Of a stretch of DNA of 64,000 nucleotides, positions 50,899-60,329 are shown piece by piece. The stretch is from Neobacillus sp. FSL H8-0543 (GTDB lineage: Bacteria > Bacillota > Bacilli > Bacillales > Cytobacillaceae). Numbering within the stretch: the first letter of the stretch is position 1; every line of letters begins with the position of its first letter. The stretch is taken from the NCBI RefSeq assembly GCF_038592905.1, contig NZ_CP151943.1:3608501-3672500 (forward strand), given 5' to 3'. A program made the position numbers and the translations under genes. A model generated the notes under the pieces. That model ran no database searches, was not told the origin of the DNA, and worked only from the letters and a program-made list of their open reading frames with translations.

Positions 50899-51216
50899 AT
50901 GAAAAAATATCTTATATCTATAATCCTTTTGGGATCATTTTTATTCAGTTTTAGCACCTTTACACAAGCGCAAAAACCAGATTATGAAAAGTACGGAAAA
51001 ATTGCGATGACTGTAATTGTAGCAGACTATCCGGGAGAAGAAGTTCGCGACTATCAATATTTAGGTAGAAAAAAAATAAGTGATACAAAGGTAGAGGATT
51101 CTTTTCGCTTTCAAGTTCAAGAAAAAAGCAAAAAAATTGATGTAATCGTGAAAGTAAATCATGATTTGTCTAATAATAAACTCCTAACGATTACGGTGGA
51201 ATCACAAAAACAATAA
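50899..51216 (+). CDS. yhdC: YhdC-like DUF3889 secreted protein
   Basis: A 105-residue protein with a clear signal peptide (MKKYLISIILLGSFLFSFS...TQAQ, cleavage near residue 25). The mature part is a small beta-rich DUF3889 domain (KIAMTVIVADYPGEEVRDYQYLGRKK, FRFQVQEKSKKIDVIVKV). It probably acts outside the membrane; its function is unknown. GGGGGTAATCAA is the ribosome site. A short AAGCC/GGCTT hairpin with a T run ends the transcript near 51216-51240. Confidence 0.85.
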   Translation: MKKYLISIILLGSFLFSFSTFTQAQKPDYEKYGKIAMTVIVADYPGEEVRDYQYLGRKKISDTKVEDSFRFQVQEKSKKIDVIVKVNHDLSNNKLLTITVESQKQ

Positions 51217-51296
51217 GCCAATACGGCTTGTTGTTTTTTTCATCATTCCCGGCTTACCTTCATACATTGAGGTAAGAGGAAAAGGGGGAATGACTA

Positions 51297-52706
51297 ATGA
51301 ATGGAGAAGATCATAAAGCTCTCGAATACGCCATTAGTGAAATCACTGAAATTGCCAGTGGATTTGGTTTAGATTTTTATCCAATGCGCTATGAAATATG
51401 CCCGGCAGAAATTATTTATACCTTTGGAGCTTACGGGATGCCAACCAGATTTTCACATTGGAGCTTTGGTAAGCAATTTCACAAAATGAAACTCCATTAT
51501 GACCTGGGACTTAGTAAGATTTATGAACTTGTCATCAACTCTAACCCATGCTATGCCTTTCTATTGGATTCAAACACATTAATACAAAATAAGCTGATTG
51601 TGGCACACGTACTGGCACATTGTGACTTTTTTAAGAACAATATCCGCTTTCAAAATACGAAGCGCGATATGGTGGAAAGTATGGCAGCAACCGCGGAGCG
51701 AATCCATCAATATGAGATACAATATGGAAAAAAAGAGGTTGAAACCTTCCTTGACGCGGTTTTGGCAATTGATGAGCATATTGATCCTTCACTTATGAGA
51801 CCAAAGCTTGCCTGGTCCATCGGAGATGACGAAGAGGATAGTGAACAGAAGATAATTACTCCTTATGATGATTTGTGGAAGCTAGATGAGAAAGAGAAGA
51901 GGGACACAAATCAAACAAAGAAGAAGCAATTTCCTCCACAACCTGAAAAGGACTTATTATTATTTATCGAAACCTACAGTAGGGAACTAGCTGATTGGCA
52001 ACGTGATATTTTGACAATGATGCGTGAAGAGATGCTGTATTTCTGGCCCCAACTGGAAACAAAAATCATGAACGAAGGCTGGGCTTCGTATTGGCATCAA
52101 CGGATATTAAGAGAAATGGATTTAACTAGCGGTGAGGCTATTGAGTTTGCAAAATTAAATGCAGGAGTTGTGCAGCCGTCTAAAACAGGTATTAATCCTT
52201 ATTACCTTGGCATCAAAATATTTGAGGATATTGAGGAACGTTACAACAACCCAACGGATGAAATGGTACAAAGAGGGGTGATTCCTGGTTCTGGCCGTGA
52301 GAAAATGTTTGAGGTTCGAGAAGTGGAGTCGGATATTTCGTTCCTGCGAAATTATTTAAATAAGGATCTTGTCATGCGCGAGGACATGTATCTTTTCCAA
52401 AAACAAGGCCGGGATTATAAAATTGTCGACAAACAATGGAAGCAGGTTCGAGATCAATTAGTTAATATGCGGGTAAATGGAGGCTTCCCATACATTACCG
52501 TCAATGACGGTGACTACCTGAAAAATGGTGAACTCTACTTAAAGCACTGGTATGAGGATGTAGAATTAGATGTTAAATACCTTGAAAAGGTTCTGCCATA
52601 TGTCCAACAACTATGGGGAAGACCTGTTCATATCGAAACGCTAATCGAAGAAAGAAGAATGCTGTTTACGTACGATGGTAAAAGCGTTCATCGGAAGTAT
52701 TTATAA
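51297..52706 (+). CDS. spoVR: stage V sporulation protein R
   Basis: A 469-residue cytoplasmic protein needed for spore cortex formation in B. subtilis; mutants make heat-sensitive spores. The family's features are the N-terminal [30 protein letters not shown], the [19 protein letters not shown] block ([14 protein letters not shown]), the acidic middle and [47 protein letters not shown] is typical of the C-terminal half. AAAAGGGGGAATGACTA gives the ribosome site. It follows yhdC, as in B. subtilis. Confidence 0.97.
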   Translation: MNGEDHKALEYAISEITEIASGFGLDFYPMRYEICPAEIIYTFGAYGMPTRFSHWSFGKQFHKMKLHYDLGLSKIYELVINSNPCYAFLLDSNTLIQNKLIVAHVLAHCDFFKNNIRFQNTKRDMVESMAATAERIHQYEIQYGKKEVETFLDAVLAIDEHIDPSLMRPKLAWSIGDDEEDSEQKIITPYDDLWKLDEKEKRDTNQTKKKQFPPQPEKDLLLFIETYSRELADWQRDILTMMREEMLYFWPQLETKIMNEGWASYWHQRILREMDLTSGEAIEFAKLNAGVVQPSKTGINPYYLGIKIFEDIEERYNNPTDEMVQRGVIPGSGREKMFEVREVESDISFLRNYLNKDLVMREDMYLFQKQGRDYKIVDKQWKQVRDQLVNMRVNGGFPYITVNDGDYLKNGELYLKHWYEDVELDVKYLEKVLPYVQQLWGRPVHIETLIEERRMLFTYDGKSVHRKYL

Positions 52707-52727
52707 AATAAAGGCAGCTATTAGTAC

Positions 52728-52757
52728 AAAAAACGCTGAAATCTCAGCGTTTTTTTA
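52728..52757 (+). terminator. Rho-independent terminator of spoVR
   Basis: AAAACGCTGA and TCAGCGTTTT arms around AATC, then TTTTA. The stretch 52758-52996 behind it shows no supported gene. Confidence 0.85.
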
Positions 52758-52996
52758 TGCTTAGTTGTTGAGTAGGATAAAGTTCCCCAAAGGCTATGCC
52801 TTTGAAACACCTATTATTTTCCGGAAATTTTTTCTACTTTAGTTTATTATATTCATTTTTAATCTCTTTAATTGTATTTTCAATTTGCTCTCCCCACTTG
52901 CTTTCATGTTGTACTCCTTACTAAAATTTTTATTTTAAATTGTAATGCAATATTAATTTCCTTTCAATTAAGTTGCTTTAAAGGATTCCTAATATA

Positions 52997-53034
52997 AAAA
53001 ACCAGAGCGGTAATCACCTCTTCTGGTTCTTAAC
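52997..53034 (-). terminator. terminator of the cytochrome c gene
   Basis: AACCAGAAGAG and CTCTGGTT arms with TTTTTTATA in the minus-strand reading. Confidence 0.75.
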
Positions 53035-53041
53035 TTCATTC

Positions 53042-53401
53042 TTATTTTTTCTCAGCAAGCCATGAAGCAACAGCTGCAGCATCATCTCCTGTAAGAATTC
53101 CCGCAGGCATATTGCCTTTTCCATTTTCAATAATTCCTAAAATTTCATCTTTTGAATACGTAGAACCAACCTTATTCAAATCTGGGGCGCCGCCACTAAC
53201 TAAATCTCCACCATGGCATGAAGAACAGCTTTGCTTATATAGGGCTTCTCCTTCAGCTACATCAGTAGTTTGCTTTTGCTCATCACCAGCCTGTTCCTCA
53301 GTAGTGGCATTTTCTTGTTCTGCTTCATCAGCTCCGCCTCCACAAGCTGACAAAAAGCTAAGAAAGACAACACAAACTACACCATAAATCATCTTTTTCA
53401 T
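53042..53401 (-). CDS. lipoprotein cytochrome c (c551 type)
   Basis: A 119-residue exported haem protein. The signal ends in the lipobox LSAC ([20 protein letters not shown]), so the mature protein is anchored by a lipid-modified Cys. An acidic Glu/Gln/Thr linker precedes a small class I cytochrome c domain with CSSCH (haem attachment) and a Met ligand in NGKGNMPAG. It is like CccB of B. subtilis and would carry electrons to a terminal oxidase on the outer face. GGAGGTGATTTAT selects the ATG at 53401. Confidence 0.93.
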   Translation of the reverse strand: MKKMIYGVVCVVFLSFLSACGGGADEAEQENATTEEQAGDEQKQTTDVAEGEALYKQSCSSCHGGDLVSGGAPDLNKVGSTYSKDEILGIIENGKGNMPAGILTGDDAAAVASWLAEKK

Positions 53402-53690
53402 ATAAATCACCTCCATAGATATAGGATTTCAATTTTTGGAAGTAATATTCGAATCTAACTTTAGTGAAGAGAAAAAAGAGTTTCTCTGAAAAAGAAAAAC
53501 TATTTTTGTGTCATATTTGTTTGTACTTCCTTTAGAAAGTTCGAAACAATGTAGTTAGGTACTTAGTTAAATGGATGACGAAGAGGTGCACTATGCAACT
53601 CCTTTTTTTTTTGGAATATTTTTGAATATTTCACTATATCGCTACTTTCACATTTGGAAGGAATCCATCTATCATGAGCGAAAACATAAA

Positions 53691-53728
53691 AAGGGTGGCT
53701 CTTCGTCTTAAACCGATGAGCCACCTTG
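53691..53728 (-). terminator. terminator of tatA
   Basis: AAGGTGGCTC and GAGCCACCCTT arms around a 16-base loop; the minus-strand reading continues TTTTTATG. Confidence 0.75.
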
Positions 53729-53742
53729 AATGATCGTTTTAT

Positions 53743-53919
53743 TTATTTTTCTTTTTCACCATCGTGGCTATCATCCATTATTCCTTTTGTTGATTGTTTA
53801 AATTCTCTTAGTGTTGAGCCAAATGCTCTTCCGATTTCTGGTAACTTGGAAGGACCAAAAATAATAAGGGCGAGCATTACAATTAATATTAAACCTGGTA
53901 TTCCGATATTTTGAAGCAT
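53743..53919 (-). CDS. tatA: Sec-independent translocase subunit TatA
   Basis: A 58-residue protein. The membrane helix is [20 protein letters not shown], directly followed by the hinge [10 protein letters not shown] and the amphipathic helix [18 protein letters not shown], the canonical TatA layout; the tail is acidic/basic. It forms the pore-like component of the twin-arginine export pathway and needs a TatC from elsewhere. CTAGGAGGGAAACT is an excellent ribosome site. The nearby multicopper oxidase has a twin-arginine signal, so this TatA may serve it. The gene is too short to be caught by many length cut-offs. Confidence 0.94.
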   Translation of the reverse strand: MLQNIGIPGLILIVMLALIIFGPSKLPEIGRAFGSTLREFKQSTKGIMDDSHDGEKEK

Positions 53920-53970
53920 AGTTTCCCTCCTAGAATATTTTTTATAATTCCTCTTTGAATCACTATAGAT

Positions 53971-54195
53971 TCAGGAAAAAAATCCGTTAATATCAATTTC
54001 CTTACCAAGTTTTTTTAATCCTTGATTAATCTTAATTATTGTGGAAAATCTAGGACGATAGTCCTGATTGTAACATAATGTTAAGATCGTACTTTTACTT
54101 AGATTCGATACTCTTTCTAACTCAAATATATTAACGCCTTTTTGTTCATCCATCCATTTACCAAACTTACTTTTTTTTTCAAAGCTCATTACCAT
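53971..54195 (-). CDS. small helix-turn-helix regulator (Cro/C1-like)
   Basis: A 74-residue protein. The middle reads VNIFELERVSNLSKSTILTLCYNQDYRPRFSTIIKINQGL, which fits an XRE-type helix-turn-helix with the recognition helix about SKSTILTLC. Two ATGs (54195 and 54189) are possible, and neither has a strong ribosome site. It lies between tatA and the ZIP-domain gene, on the same strand, and may control this metal/redox group, but no operator was found. Confidence 0.7.
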   Translation of the reverse strand: MVMSFEKKSKFGKWMDEQKGVNIFELERVSNLSKSTILTLCYNQDYRPRFSTIIKINQGLKKLGKEIDINGFFS

Positions 54196-54295
54196 TCACG
54201 CTTTCATTTATTTATTTTTGCAGAATAGCCAAAATGAAATGTGTTCATATGTGCCAATAGAGTCCTTTTTTTATTAATTTGGCATTGATTAGAGC

Positions 54296-55465
54296 TTAAA
54301 ATTTAACAAAAAATGCTGTAAAGTACATGATTAATATTCCTATTGTAAATCCCGCGAAATTCATCCATGAAACGAAAGGTTCATTATTCTTTTTGTGATC
54401 GTCCATTAGCATTTTGGAGATAACGAAGATTACCTGCAATATTGCACCTGCACCAATACCTAAAAATACTGCACCCCAAATAGGTGAGAAGATAAATCCT
54501 CCGAACCAAGTTCCAAAAATAGCAGGTGCGCCTGCAATCGTACCTAATAACACAAATTGGCTGATTTTTGGCTTAGTATTTAATAATGGGGCAGCAATCC
54601 CTATCCCCTCTGTAATATTATGAAGAGTAAAACCGATTATTAAAAACGTACCTAATGCGGCTTCACCAAGTGCAAAAGAGGAACCAATCGCCAATCCTTC
54701 ACCAAAATTATGAAGTCCAATCCCTGTTGCCATCAATAATGCAATTCCTATTGGTGAGTACCCATTTCGTTTTTGCCTTTTTTGTTGGTACTGGTCAAAT
54801 CCAATCAATAGGAGAAAAGAGAGGACGGTGCTAATAACTACTACCATGTTTCCTTGGAATACAGATGGTGCTTCGGCTCCAATTTCAAATCCATCAAATA
54901 ACGTCCCAAAAAATAAGAATAGTAGGAGACCAACAGTAAGTGCAAGGATGGCATTAATCCAACTTTTCTTCATACGCTTCATAAATGGATACCATAATAA
55001 ACCTAATGTAATGGGAACAATGCCTACATAAAACCCAATAAATCCGTAATTCAACACATTATCCCAAGAAAATTCAGGAGTTAAGGTTGCTGCATCAATT
55101 GTTGCTTCTGTAATAATCCCATTTTCAGAGATTAATAAAATGGTATGGGGGTCGCCTTCAACCCATGGATAATGAATGGTTACCTTGGCATCATCAAACC
55201 TTTTAAGTGTGGAATCTGGGGTCATTGAAAAAGTCCAGATAGAATCATCAACAATCACTTGAGAAATGGTTAAAGTCTCTGGACCAGTATTACTGACATC
55301 TAACTCAAACCCTGAGGGGACTATTTTTATTTGTTCAACATTTAGAACTTCTATTGGAGCAGCAGGATCTCTTTCTACACCAGCCCCATTTTTAAACACC
55401 CACCCTAATACCAGAATTAATAGTACAAGTGGAATAAGCCCAGTAATCAGCCATTTTGATTTCAT
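54296..55465 (-). CDS. ZIP-domain metal transporter with extracytoplasmic N-terminal domain
   Basis: A 389-residue membrane protein. After one N-terminal helix (residues 5-25) there is an extracytoplasmic beta domain of about 110 residues (ELDVSNTGPETLTISQVIVDD), then eight helices of a ZIP transporter. The metal-site motifs are GIGLHNFGEGLAIG and GFTLHNITEGIGIA. ZIP proteins import Zn, Fe, Mn or related ions. Fusion of a Big-like or cupredoxin-like domain to ZIP is uncommon. It starts 15 bases after the multicopper oxidase stop, so the two are co-transcribed. Confidence 0.85.
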   Translation of the reverse strand: MKSKWLITGLIPLVLLILVLGWVFKNGAGVERDPAAPIEVLNVEQIKIVPSGFELDVSNTGPETLTISQVIVDDSIWTFSMTPDSTLKRFDDAKVTIHYPWVEGDPHTILLISENGIITEATIDAATLTPEFSWDNVLNYGFIGFYVGIVPITLGLLWYPFMKRMKKSWINAILALTVGLLLFLFFGTLFDGFEIGAEAPSVFQGNMVVVISTVLSFLLLIGFDQYQQKRQKRNGYSPIGIALLMATGIGLHNFGEGLAIGSSFALGEAALGTFLIIGFTLHNITEGIGIAAPLLNTKPKISQFVLLGTIAGAPAIFGTWFGGFIFSPIWGAVFLGIGAGAILQVIFVISKMLMDDHKKNNEPFVSWMNFAGFTIGILIMYFTAFFVKF

Positions 55466-55480
55466 CGTTTACACTCCTCT

Positions 55481-56494
55481 CTACTCAGCTTCAAAGAATC
55501 CCATCCATCCTAGTTCGGCAAATTCGCTAACATGAGCGTGAAACATGTATTTTCCCTTGTATGGAAAACGAACTTCAATAATCCCACGTTCGCCCTGACA
55601 TTGCATGATGGTGTCTGTAAATTGAGATGGATTGTCATTTCTACCCGTTGGAAAATAAGTGAAATAGTTTGCATGTAAATGGAATGAGTTTAGTAAGTCA
55701 AATTCGGTTAAATTACTCAAATAGATGCGGACAAGCTCATCTTTCTTGACTTTAATAGGATGATTCATAAAGGCAAAAGCATAACCATTCACCGTATAAA
55801 ATTCGTTAGCACCGTCTAAATCTAAGTCATACGCATTCATGACCATATTTATTTCTAATGCTGGTTCCCTTGGCGTTTTTGGATCAATAATAAAGTTTCC
55901 ATATAACCCTTTATGAATATGTCGAGCTAAAGGTAAAACATGGCAATGGTAAATTTGTAAGCCATATGGGATTGCTTCAAACTCATAGGTAAATGATTGA
56001 CCTGGAGCGATTGGGTCTAATCCATCCATTTCAGGTGGGTGAATACCATGAAAATGAATAGAGTGTGGATGACTCCCACCGTTTATAAAATGAAAACGTA
56101 AAAGATCTCCTTCGGTACAGCGGAATGTTGGTCCTGGAATCGTTCCATTATAGGTCCATCCAGGAAACTTAATTCCTTTTGCAATTTCAATTTCCTTGTC
56201 AATCGCTACAACTTCATATTCACGTACAGTCCGACCATCTGAAAGTTTCGTTACTTTTCCATAATCAAACTCAGTTAAAAGGCGTTCAGCCATTCTATAA
56301 CCTTCTGTTTTTTCAGAATCAAGCATAGTGGTGTGATTTACAGAATGATTATTGTGACTTGATGGATGATTCACTGCATGAGTCACATTTGTAAAAGGAG
56401 CAACTTTATTTAAATAAATACTTCCAGCTATCCCTAATGCTCCAGTCGTTCCAATTTTTAAAATATCCCGCCGAGAAATTTTCTTGTCTGACAT
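55481..56494 (-). CDS. Tat-exported two-domain multicopper oxidase
   Basis: A 337-residue copper protein. The twin-arginine signal is KKISRRDILKIGTTGALGIAG, followed by a His-rich linker (HAVNHPSSHNNHSVNH). Domain 1 has HSIHFHG and IYHCHVLPLARHIHKG, which holds the type 1 Cys together with trinuclear-type His. Domain 2 has NSFHLHANYF and MFHAHVSEFAELGWMG, with Ala in place of the Cys. The type 1 copper is therefore in domain 1, as in two-domain laccase/nitrite-reductase-like proteins. Possible roles are metal oxidation or copper tolerance. TTTAGGAGGAGGTAAAAGC selects the ATG at 56494. Confidence 0.9.
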   Translation of the reverse strand: MSDKKISRRDILKIGTTGALGIAGSIYLNKVAPFTNVTHAVNHPSSHNNHSVNHTTMLDSEKTEGYRMAERLLTEFDYGKVTKLSDGRTVREYEVVAIDKEIEIAKGIKFPGWTYNGTIPGPTFRCTEGDLLRFHFINGGSHPHSIHFHGIHPPEMDGLDPIAPGQSFTYEFEAIPYGLQIYHCHVLPLARHIHKGLYGNFIIDPKTPREPALEINMVMNAYDLDLDGANEFYTVNGYAFAFMNHPIKVKKDELVRIYLSNLTEFDLLNSFHLHANYFTYFPTGRNDNPSQFTDTIMQCQGERGIIEVRFPYKGKYMFHAHVSEFAELGWMGFFEAE

Positions 56495-56622
56495 GCTTTT
56501 ACCTCCTCCTAAAAAGTTTCCTTCGCGCAACTTTATTTGTCTTAGTCAATACTCTATGTTAAGGACATGATTTTTGTCAATAACCAATTCATAATTTTTT
56601 AATAAAACATTCAAATAATCGT

Positions 56623-56675
56623 TTGACCGTTGGAAAAATACCACATATACTAATAATCAAATGGATGTTTGATTA
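56623..56675 (+). promoter_or_regulatory. cad promoter and CadC operator
   Basis: TTGACC (56623-56628), 17 bases, TATACT (56646-56651). Directly behind it, at 56654-56675, lies TAATCAAA-TGGATG-TTTGATTA, perfect 8-bp arms. The S. aureus cad operator contains TCAAAT-n-ATTTGA at the same place, covering the start point. Metal binding to CadC would release it. Confidence 0.85.
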
Positions 56676-56689
56676 AGGAGTGGTAACTT

Positions 56690-57058
56690 TTGAAACATGA
56701 TGATATATGTGAAGTAACCTGCGTAGATGAAGAAAAAGTAAAACGGGTTAAAGGATCAGTATCCAAGCAAAATACATTGGCTGTATCACAAATATTTAAA
56801 GCATTATCCGATGACACTAGAATTAAAATTGCCTACTCATTAAGTGAGGAAGAGGAGTTGTGTGTATGCGATGTAGCTAATATTGTAGGGTGTACCACGG
56901 CAACAGCGTCTCACCACTTACGTCTTCTCCGCAATTTAGGCTTAGCAAAATATCGTAAAGAAGGCAAATTAGTTTTTTATTCTTTAGATGATGATCATGT
57001 AAGACAACTAATACAAATTGCTTTTACTCATCAAAAGGAGGTGGCAGTTCATGAGTGA
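56690..57058 (+). CDS. cadC: CadC metal-responsive repressor (ArsR/SmtB family)
   Basis: A 122-residue winged-helix repressor. The Cd/Pb/Zn site is complete: Cys7 and Cys11 in DICEVTCVDEEKV and Cys58 and Cys60 in ELCVCDVANI, the same numbering as S. aureus CadC. The recognition helix is TTATASHHLRLLRNLG. The start is TTG, 9 bases after AAGGAG. It overlaps the cadA start (ATGAGTGA, 57051-57058), which implies translational coupling. Its operator lies just upstream. Confidence 0.95.
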   Translation: MKHDDICEVTCVDEEKVKRVKGSVSKQNTLAVSQIFKALSDDTRIKIAYSLSEEEELCVCDVANIVGCTTATASHHLRLLRNLGLAKYRKEGKLVFYSLDDDHVRQLIQIAFTHQKEVAVHE

Positions 57059-59186
57059 CGCTTTAGAGAAATCAAATGAAATGACCGTTTATCGAGTACA
57101 GGGATTCACCTGAGCAGGCTGTGCGACAAAGTTCGAAAAGAACGTAAAACACCTGGATGGTGTTTCTAATGCAAGTGTTAATTTTGGTGCTTCAAAACTT
57201 ACGGTTTATGGTGAAACAACAATCGAAGATCTAGAAAAAGCTGGTGCTTTTGAAAATATAAAAGTCATTCCTGAAAAACAAAGGTTTGAAGAGAAAAAAG
57301 AACCATTTTTACAAAAATACTCAACAGTCGTTGTTTCATTGGTTTTCTTGCTTATCGGATGGGTATCAGGACAAATGAACGGCGAAGAGAGTATATCTTC
57401 AATCTTAGGGTATGGAACTTCTATACTAGTTGGTGGTTATCGTCTTTTTACCACAGGGTTGAAGAACTTATTGCGTCTAGAGTTTGATATGAGAACGTTG
57501 ATGACAATTGCTGTTATTGGAGCAGCAATAATTGGTGAGTGGGGAGAGGGAGCAACGGTTGTCATCCTGTTTGCTATTAGTGAGGTTCTAGAATCGTACT
57601 CGATGGATAAGGCTAGAAGATCTATTCGTTCCTTAATGGATATTGCCCCGAAAGAAGCTTTAATACGGCGTGGAAATAAAGAGTTCACAGTAGATGTGGA
57701 CGATGTTCGAATAGGGGATATATTAATCGTAAAACCTGGACAAAAAATTGCCATGGACGGAATCGTAATAAAGGGATTATCGTCCGTTAATCAAGCTACT
57801 ATTACGGGAGAATCTGTACCTGTTTCAAAAGCGATTGATGATGAAGTATTCGCAGGAACCTTAAATGAAGAAGGACTTCTGGAAGTAAAAGTGACCAAAC
57901 ATGTAGATGATACTACGATTGCGAAGATTATTCATTTAGTCGAGGAAGCTCAAGCAGAGCGTGCACCTTCACAGGCATTTGTGGATCGCTTTGCTAAGTA
58001 TTACACGCCAATTATCATGCTCATTGCACTAGGAGTGGCTGTGGTACCACCGCTGTTGTTTGCGGCAGATTGGAACACTTGGATTTACCAAGGCTTAGCT
58101 GTCCTTGTGGTTGGATGTCCTTGTGCACTTGTTATTTCAACTCCAATTGCGATTGTAACGGCCATCGGTAATGCAGCAAAAAATGGTGTCTTAATCAAAG
58201 GCGGAATTCATCTAGAAGAGATGGGTGCGATTAAAGCCATTGCCTTTGATAAAACAGGAACATTAACTAGGGGAGTTCCAGTTGTAACTAATTACCTTCC
58301 ACAACCAAATACTGATTCAAATGAACTTCTAACAATTATTGCTGCTTTGGAAAATGGCTCTCAGCATCCGTTAGCTTCCGCTATAATGAAGAAGGCAGAT
58401 GAGGAAAAATTACCTTATAAAAATCTTACGATTGAAGGATTTTCTTCTATTACAGGTAAAGGGATTAAAGGCAGAGTCAATGAAAAGGTGTATTATGTTG
58501 GAAGTCCTAATTTATTTGATGAAATCCTCTCCGATGAAATTGGGAACGACCTAAAAGCCCAAATTCATGAATTGCAAAATCAAGGGAAAACGGTTATGGT
58601 TGCTGGTACCTCAAAAGAAGTGTTAGCCTTGCTAGCAGTTGCTGATGAAATGAGGGACAACAGTCACCAGGTAATTAAAGACCTTCACTCCTTAGGTATT
58701 CAAAAGACGATCATGTTAACAGGAGACAATAAAGGAACCGCTGAAGCAATCGGAAAACAGGCGGGGGTTTCAGACATACAAGCCGATTTGCTTCCGCAAG
58801 ATAAATTGGCCTTTATAAAAGAACTAAGAGGTAAATATGACCGAGTGGCAATGGTCGGGGATGGTGTGAATGATGCACCAGCATTAGCAGCATCTACAGT
58901 TGGGATTGCTATGGGAGGAGCGGGAACAGATACTGCTCTTGAAACAGCTGATATCGCTTTAATGGCTGATGACTTAGGGAAGCTGCCATTTACTTTAAAA
59001 CTTAGCAGAAAAGCCTTAAATATAATAAAGCAAAATATCACTTTTTCTTTAGGGATTAAACTCGTGGCTTTATTATTAGTAATTCCAGGTTGGTTAACAC
59101 TTTGGATTGCTATTTTCGCTGATATGGGTGCTACTCTTATAGTTACATTAAACGCTTTACGACTTCTGAAGGTAAAAGACAAATAA
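57051..59186 (+). CDS. cadA: CadA-type Cd/Zn/Pb P1B-ATPase with in-frame TGA in the N-terminal metal-binding domain
   Basis: The frame from ATG 57051 (ribosome site AAAGGAGGTGG) runs to 59186, 711 codons, interrupted once by TGA at 57111-57113. The first part reads [24 protein letters not shown], so the stop lies exactly at the first Cys of the usual GFTCxxC heavy-metal motif. Beyond it the domain ([18 protein letters not shown]) and the pump are intact: CPC in [11 protein letters not shown], phosphorylation site [15 protein letters not shown] in TITGESVPV, hinge [10 protein letters not shown]. The pump exports Cd/Zn/Pb. The TGA is either a nonsense mutation, with restart at an internal start such as ATG 57339, or a recoded codon; I cannot decide. 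Confidence 0.88.
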
Positions 59187-59190
59187 GAAG

Positions 59191-59221
59191 AGGCTTCCCA
59201 ATTGTTTGGGAAGCCTTTTTG
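59191..59221 (+). terminator. Rho-independent terminator of cadCA
   Basis: AGGCTTCCCAA and TTGGGAAGCCT arms around TTGT, then TTTTT. Confidence 0.9.
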
Positions 59222-59247
59222 ACACTTTATAAAAAGGGGGAGAGTGC

Positions 59248-59496
59248 ATGATTTATGATGTTCTGGTAATTGGTGCAGGTCTGGCTGGAATGTCCATAGG
59301 ATATTACTAAAAACAATCAAACCTAAGATTTCTTATTTTAGATAAAGGAAGTGAAATTGGTGAAAGTTGGAGTAATCGGTATGACTCCTTAACCTTGTTT
59401 CCCCCTCGATCTTATAGTTCCCTCCCAGGGTTATCATTAGAAGGTGAGGAGAAAATAATGTGTTTCGATTTTAAGTTAAAGTCATGGGAAACATAG
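59248..59496 (+). pseudogene. FAD-dependent oxidoreductase/monooxygenase fragment (CzcO-like)
   Basis: From ATG 59248, with AAAAAGGGGGAGAG before it, the frame reads MIYDVLVIGAGLAGMSIGYY, then TAA at 59308, then continues KQSNLRFLILDKGSEIGESW and RYDSLTLFPPRSYSSLPG before ending at TAG 59494. GAGLAG is the FAD-binding loop, and ESWSNRYDSLTLFPPR is typical of flavin monooxygenases of the CzcO/TrkA-like group. About 80 of the usual 350-400 residues remain, and the early stop replaces a Leu codon (TTA to TAA). It is dead. Confidence 0.85.
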
Positions 59497-59536
59497 ACAC
59501 GAATATAATGTACAAACGTATATGTGGAGGCTTTCA

Positions 59537-60274
59537 ATGACAGAGGCTATCGAAGCGAGTTTTTATATAATGATTTTTATTTTTTTAGGCACACTTTCGG
59601 GTGGAGTAGCAGTTACAATAATCATTAAAGTGTTTCATAAAAACAGTTTTTACCTTAATGTATTTTGCGGAGGAATTTTAGCAGGGATATTAGGATTTGA
59701 TTTGGTCCCAGAATTATTGAGTAATTACAGACCAGTCGGGATTATGGCTGGGATATCCTTAGGCATTTTTATTATGCTTCTTATGGACAGATTTTTACAT
59801 AATTCAAGACATAACCAAATCGAACATCAAGAGACGTTTATGTTATTATTTCTGGCATTACTTTTTCATAGTATCCCAACTGGCTTAGCATTAGGCATCG
59901 ATTTTCAAGATCATGATTTTCAAGACTCCGTTTTATTAGGTGCGATATTGATTCATCATATTCCAGAGGGAATGGTCATGATGGTGTCGGTTTTGTATTC
60001 CAAAATGAAATTAAAAAACTTTTTGGTTTTTTGTTTATTACTAACCCTTACAGTAGGTATTAATACTTTTTTAGGAAATACATTAGACTTTCAATCATTA
60101 AAACTACGTACAATGTTTATGGGTGTAGCAATCGGGACTCTTGGTTATGTAACATTTTACGAGGTATTGTGGAAAGGTATAAAAAAACATCCAACCATAA
60201 GAATGGTGGTGGCTGCATTTTTAGGGATGGCGTTTTTAAAACTGTATCTTGTACTTATTCCTATTAGTCATTAA
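59537..60274 (+). CDS. ZIP-family metal transporter
   Basis: A 245-residue membrane protein with about eight helices. Metal-site motifs are FHSIPTGLALGIDF and HHIPEGMVMMVSVL in two adjacent helices, and CGGILAGILGFDLVPEL precedes them. A His-rich cytoplasmic loop (FLHNSRHNQIEHQE) is typical of ZIP proteins. The ion is not inferable; Zn or Mn is likely from the neighbourhood. TGTGGAGGCTTTCA selects the ATG at 59537. It follows the dead oxidoreductase and closes the metal group. Confidence 0.87.
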   Translation: MTEAIEASFYIMIFIFLGTLSGGVAVTIIIKVFHKNSFYLNVFCGGILAGILGFDLVPELLSNYRPVGIMAGISLGIFIMLLMDRFLHNSRHNQIEHQETFMLLFLALLFHSIPTGLALGIDFQDHDFQDSVLLGAILIHHIPEGMVMMVSVLYSKMKLKNFLVFCLLLTLTVGINTFLGNTLDFQSLKLRTMFMGVAIGTLGYVTFYEVLWKGIKKHPTIRMVVAAFLGMAFLKLYLVLIPISH

Positions 60275-60296
60275 TAAATTATTATGCATTAGGGTG

Positions 60297-60329
60297 AAAG
60301 ACTAACTTTGAAATAGGATAGTCTTTTTT
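60297..60329 (+). terminator. Rho-independent terminator
   Basis: AAAGACTA and TAGTCTTT arms around ACTTTGAAATAGGA, then TTTT, after the ZIP gene. Confidence 0.7.

Noticed and set aside
52850..52920. 22-codon minus-strand frame with AAGGAG upstream between spoVR and the cytochrome gene
   Set aside because: Very short; another frame in the same place looks equally protein-like (a Glu/Lys helix), so the coding call is not safe.
53579..53619. GAGGTGCA...CTCC followed by ten T as a plus-strand terminator
   Set aside because: No plus-strand gene precedes it and the stem is poor.
57111..57160. Calling a definite SECIS element after the cadA TGA
   Set aside because: The 4-bp hairpin is weak and lies in codons that normal CadA proteins need anyway; kept only as a hypothesis.
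58700..59320. 206-codon open frame antisense to the cadA 3' half
   Set aside because: Antisense shadow of a conserved ATPase; no ribosome site and no recognisable domain.
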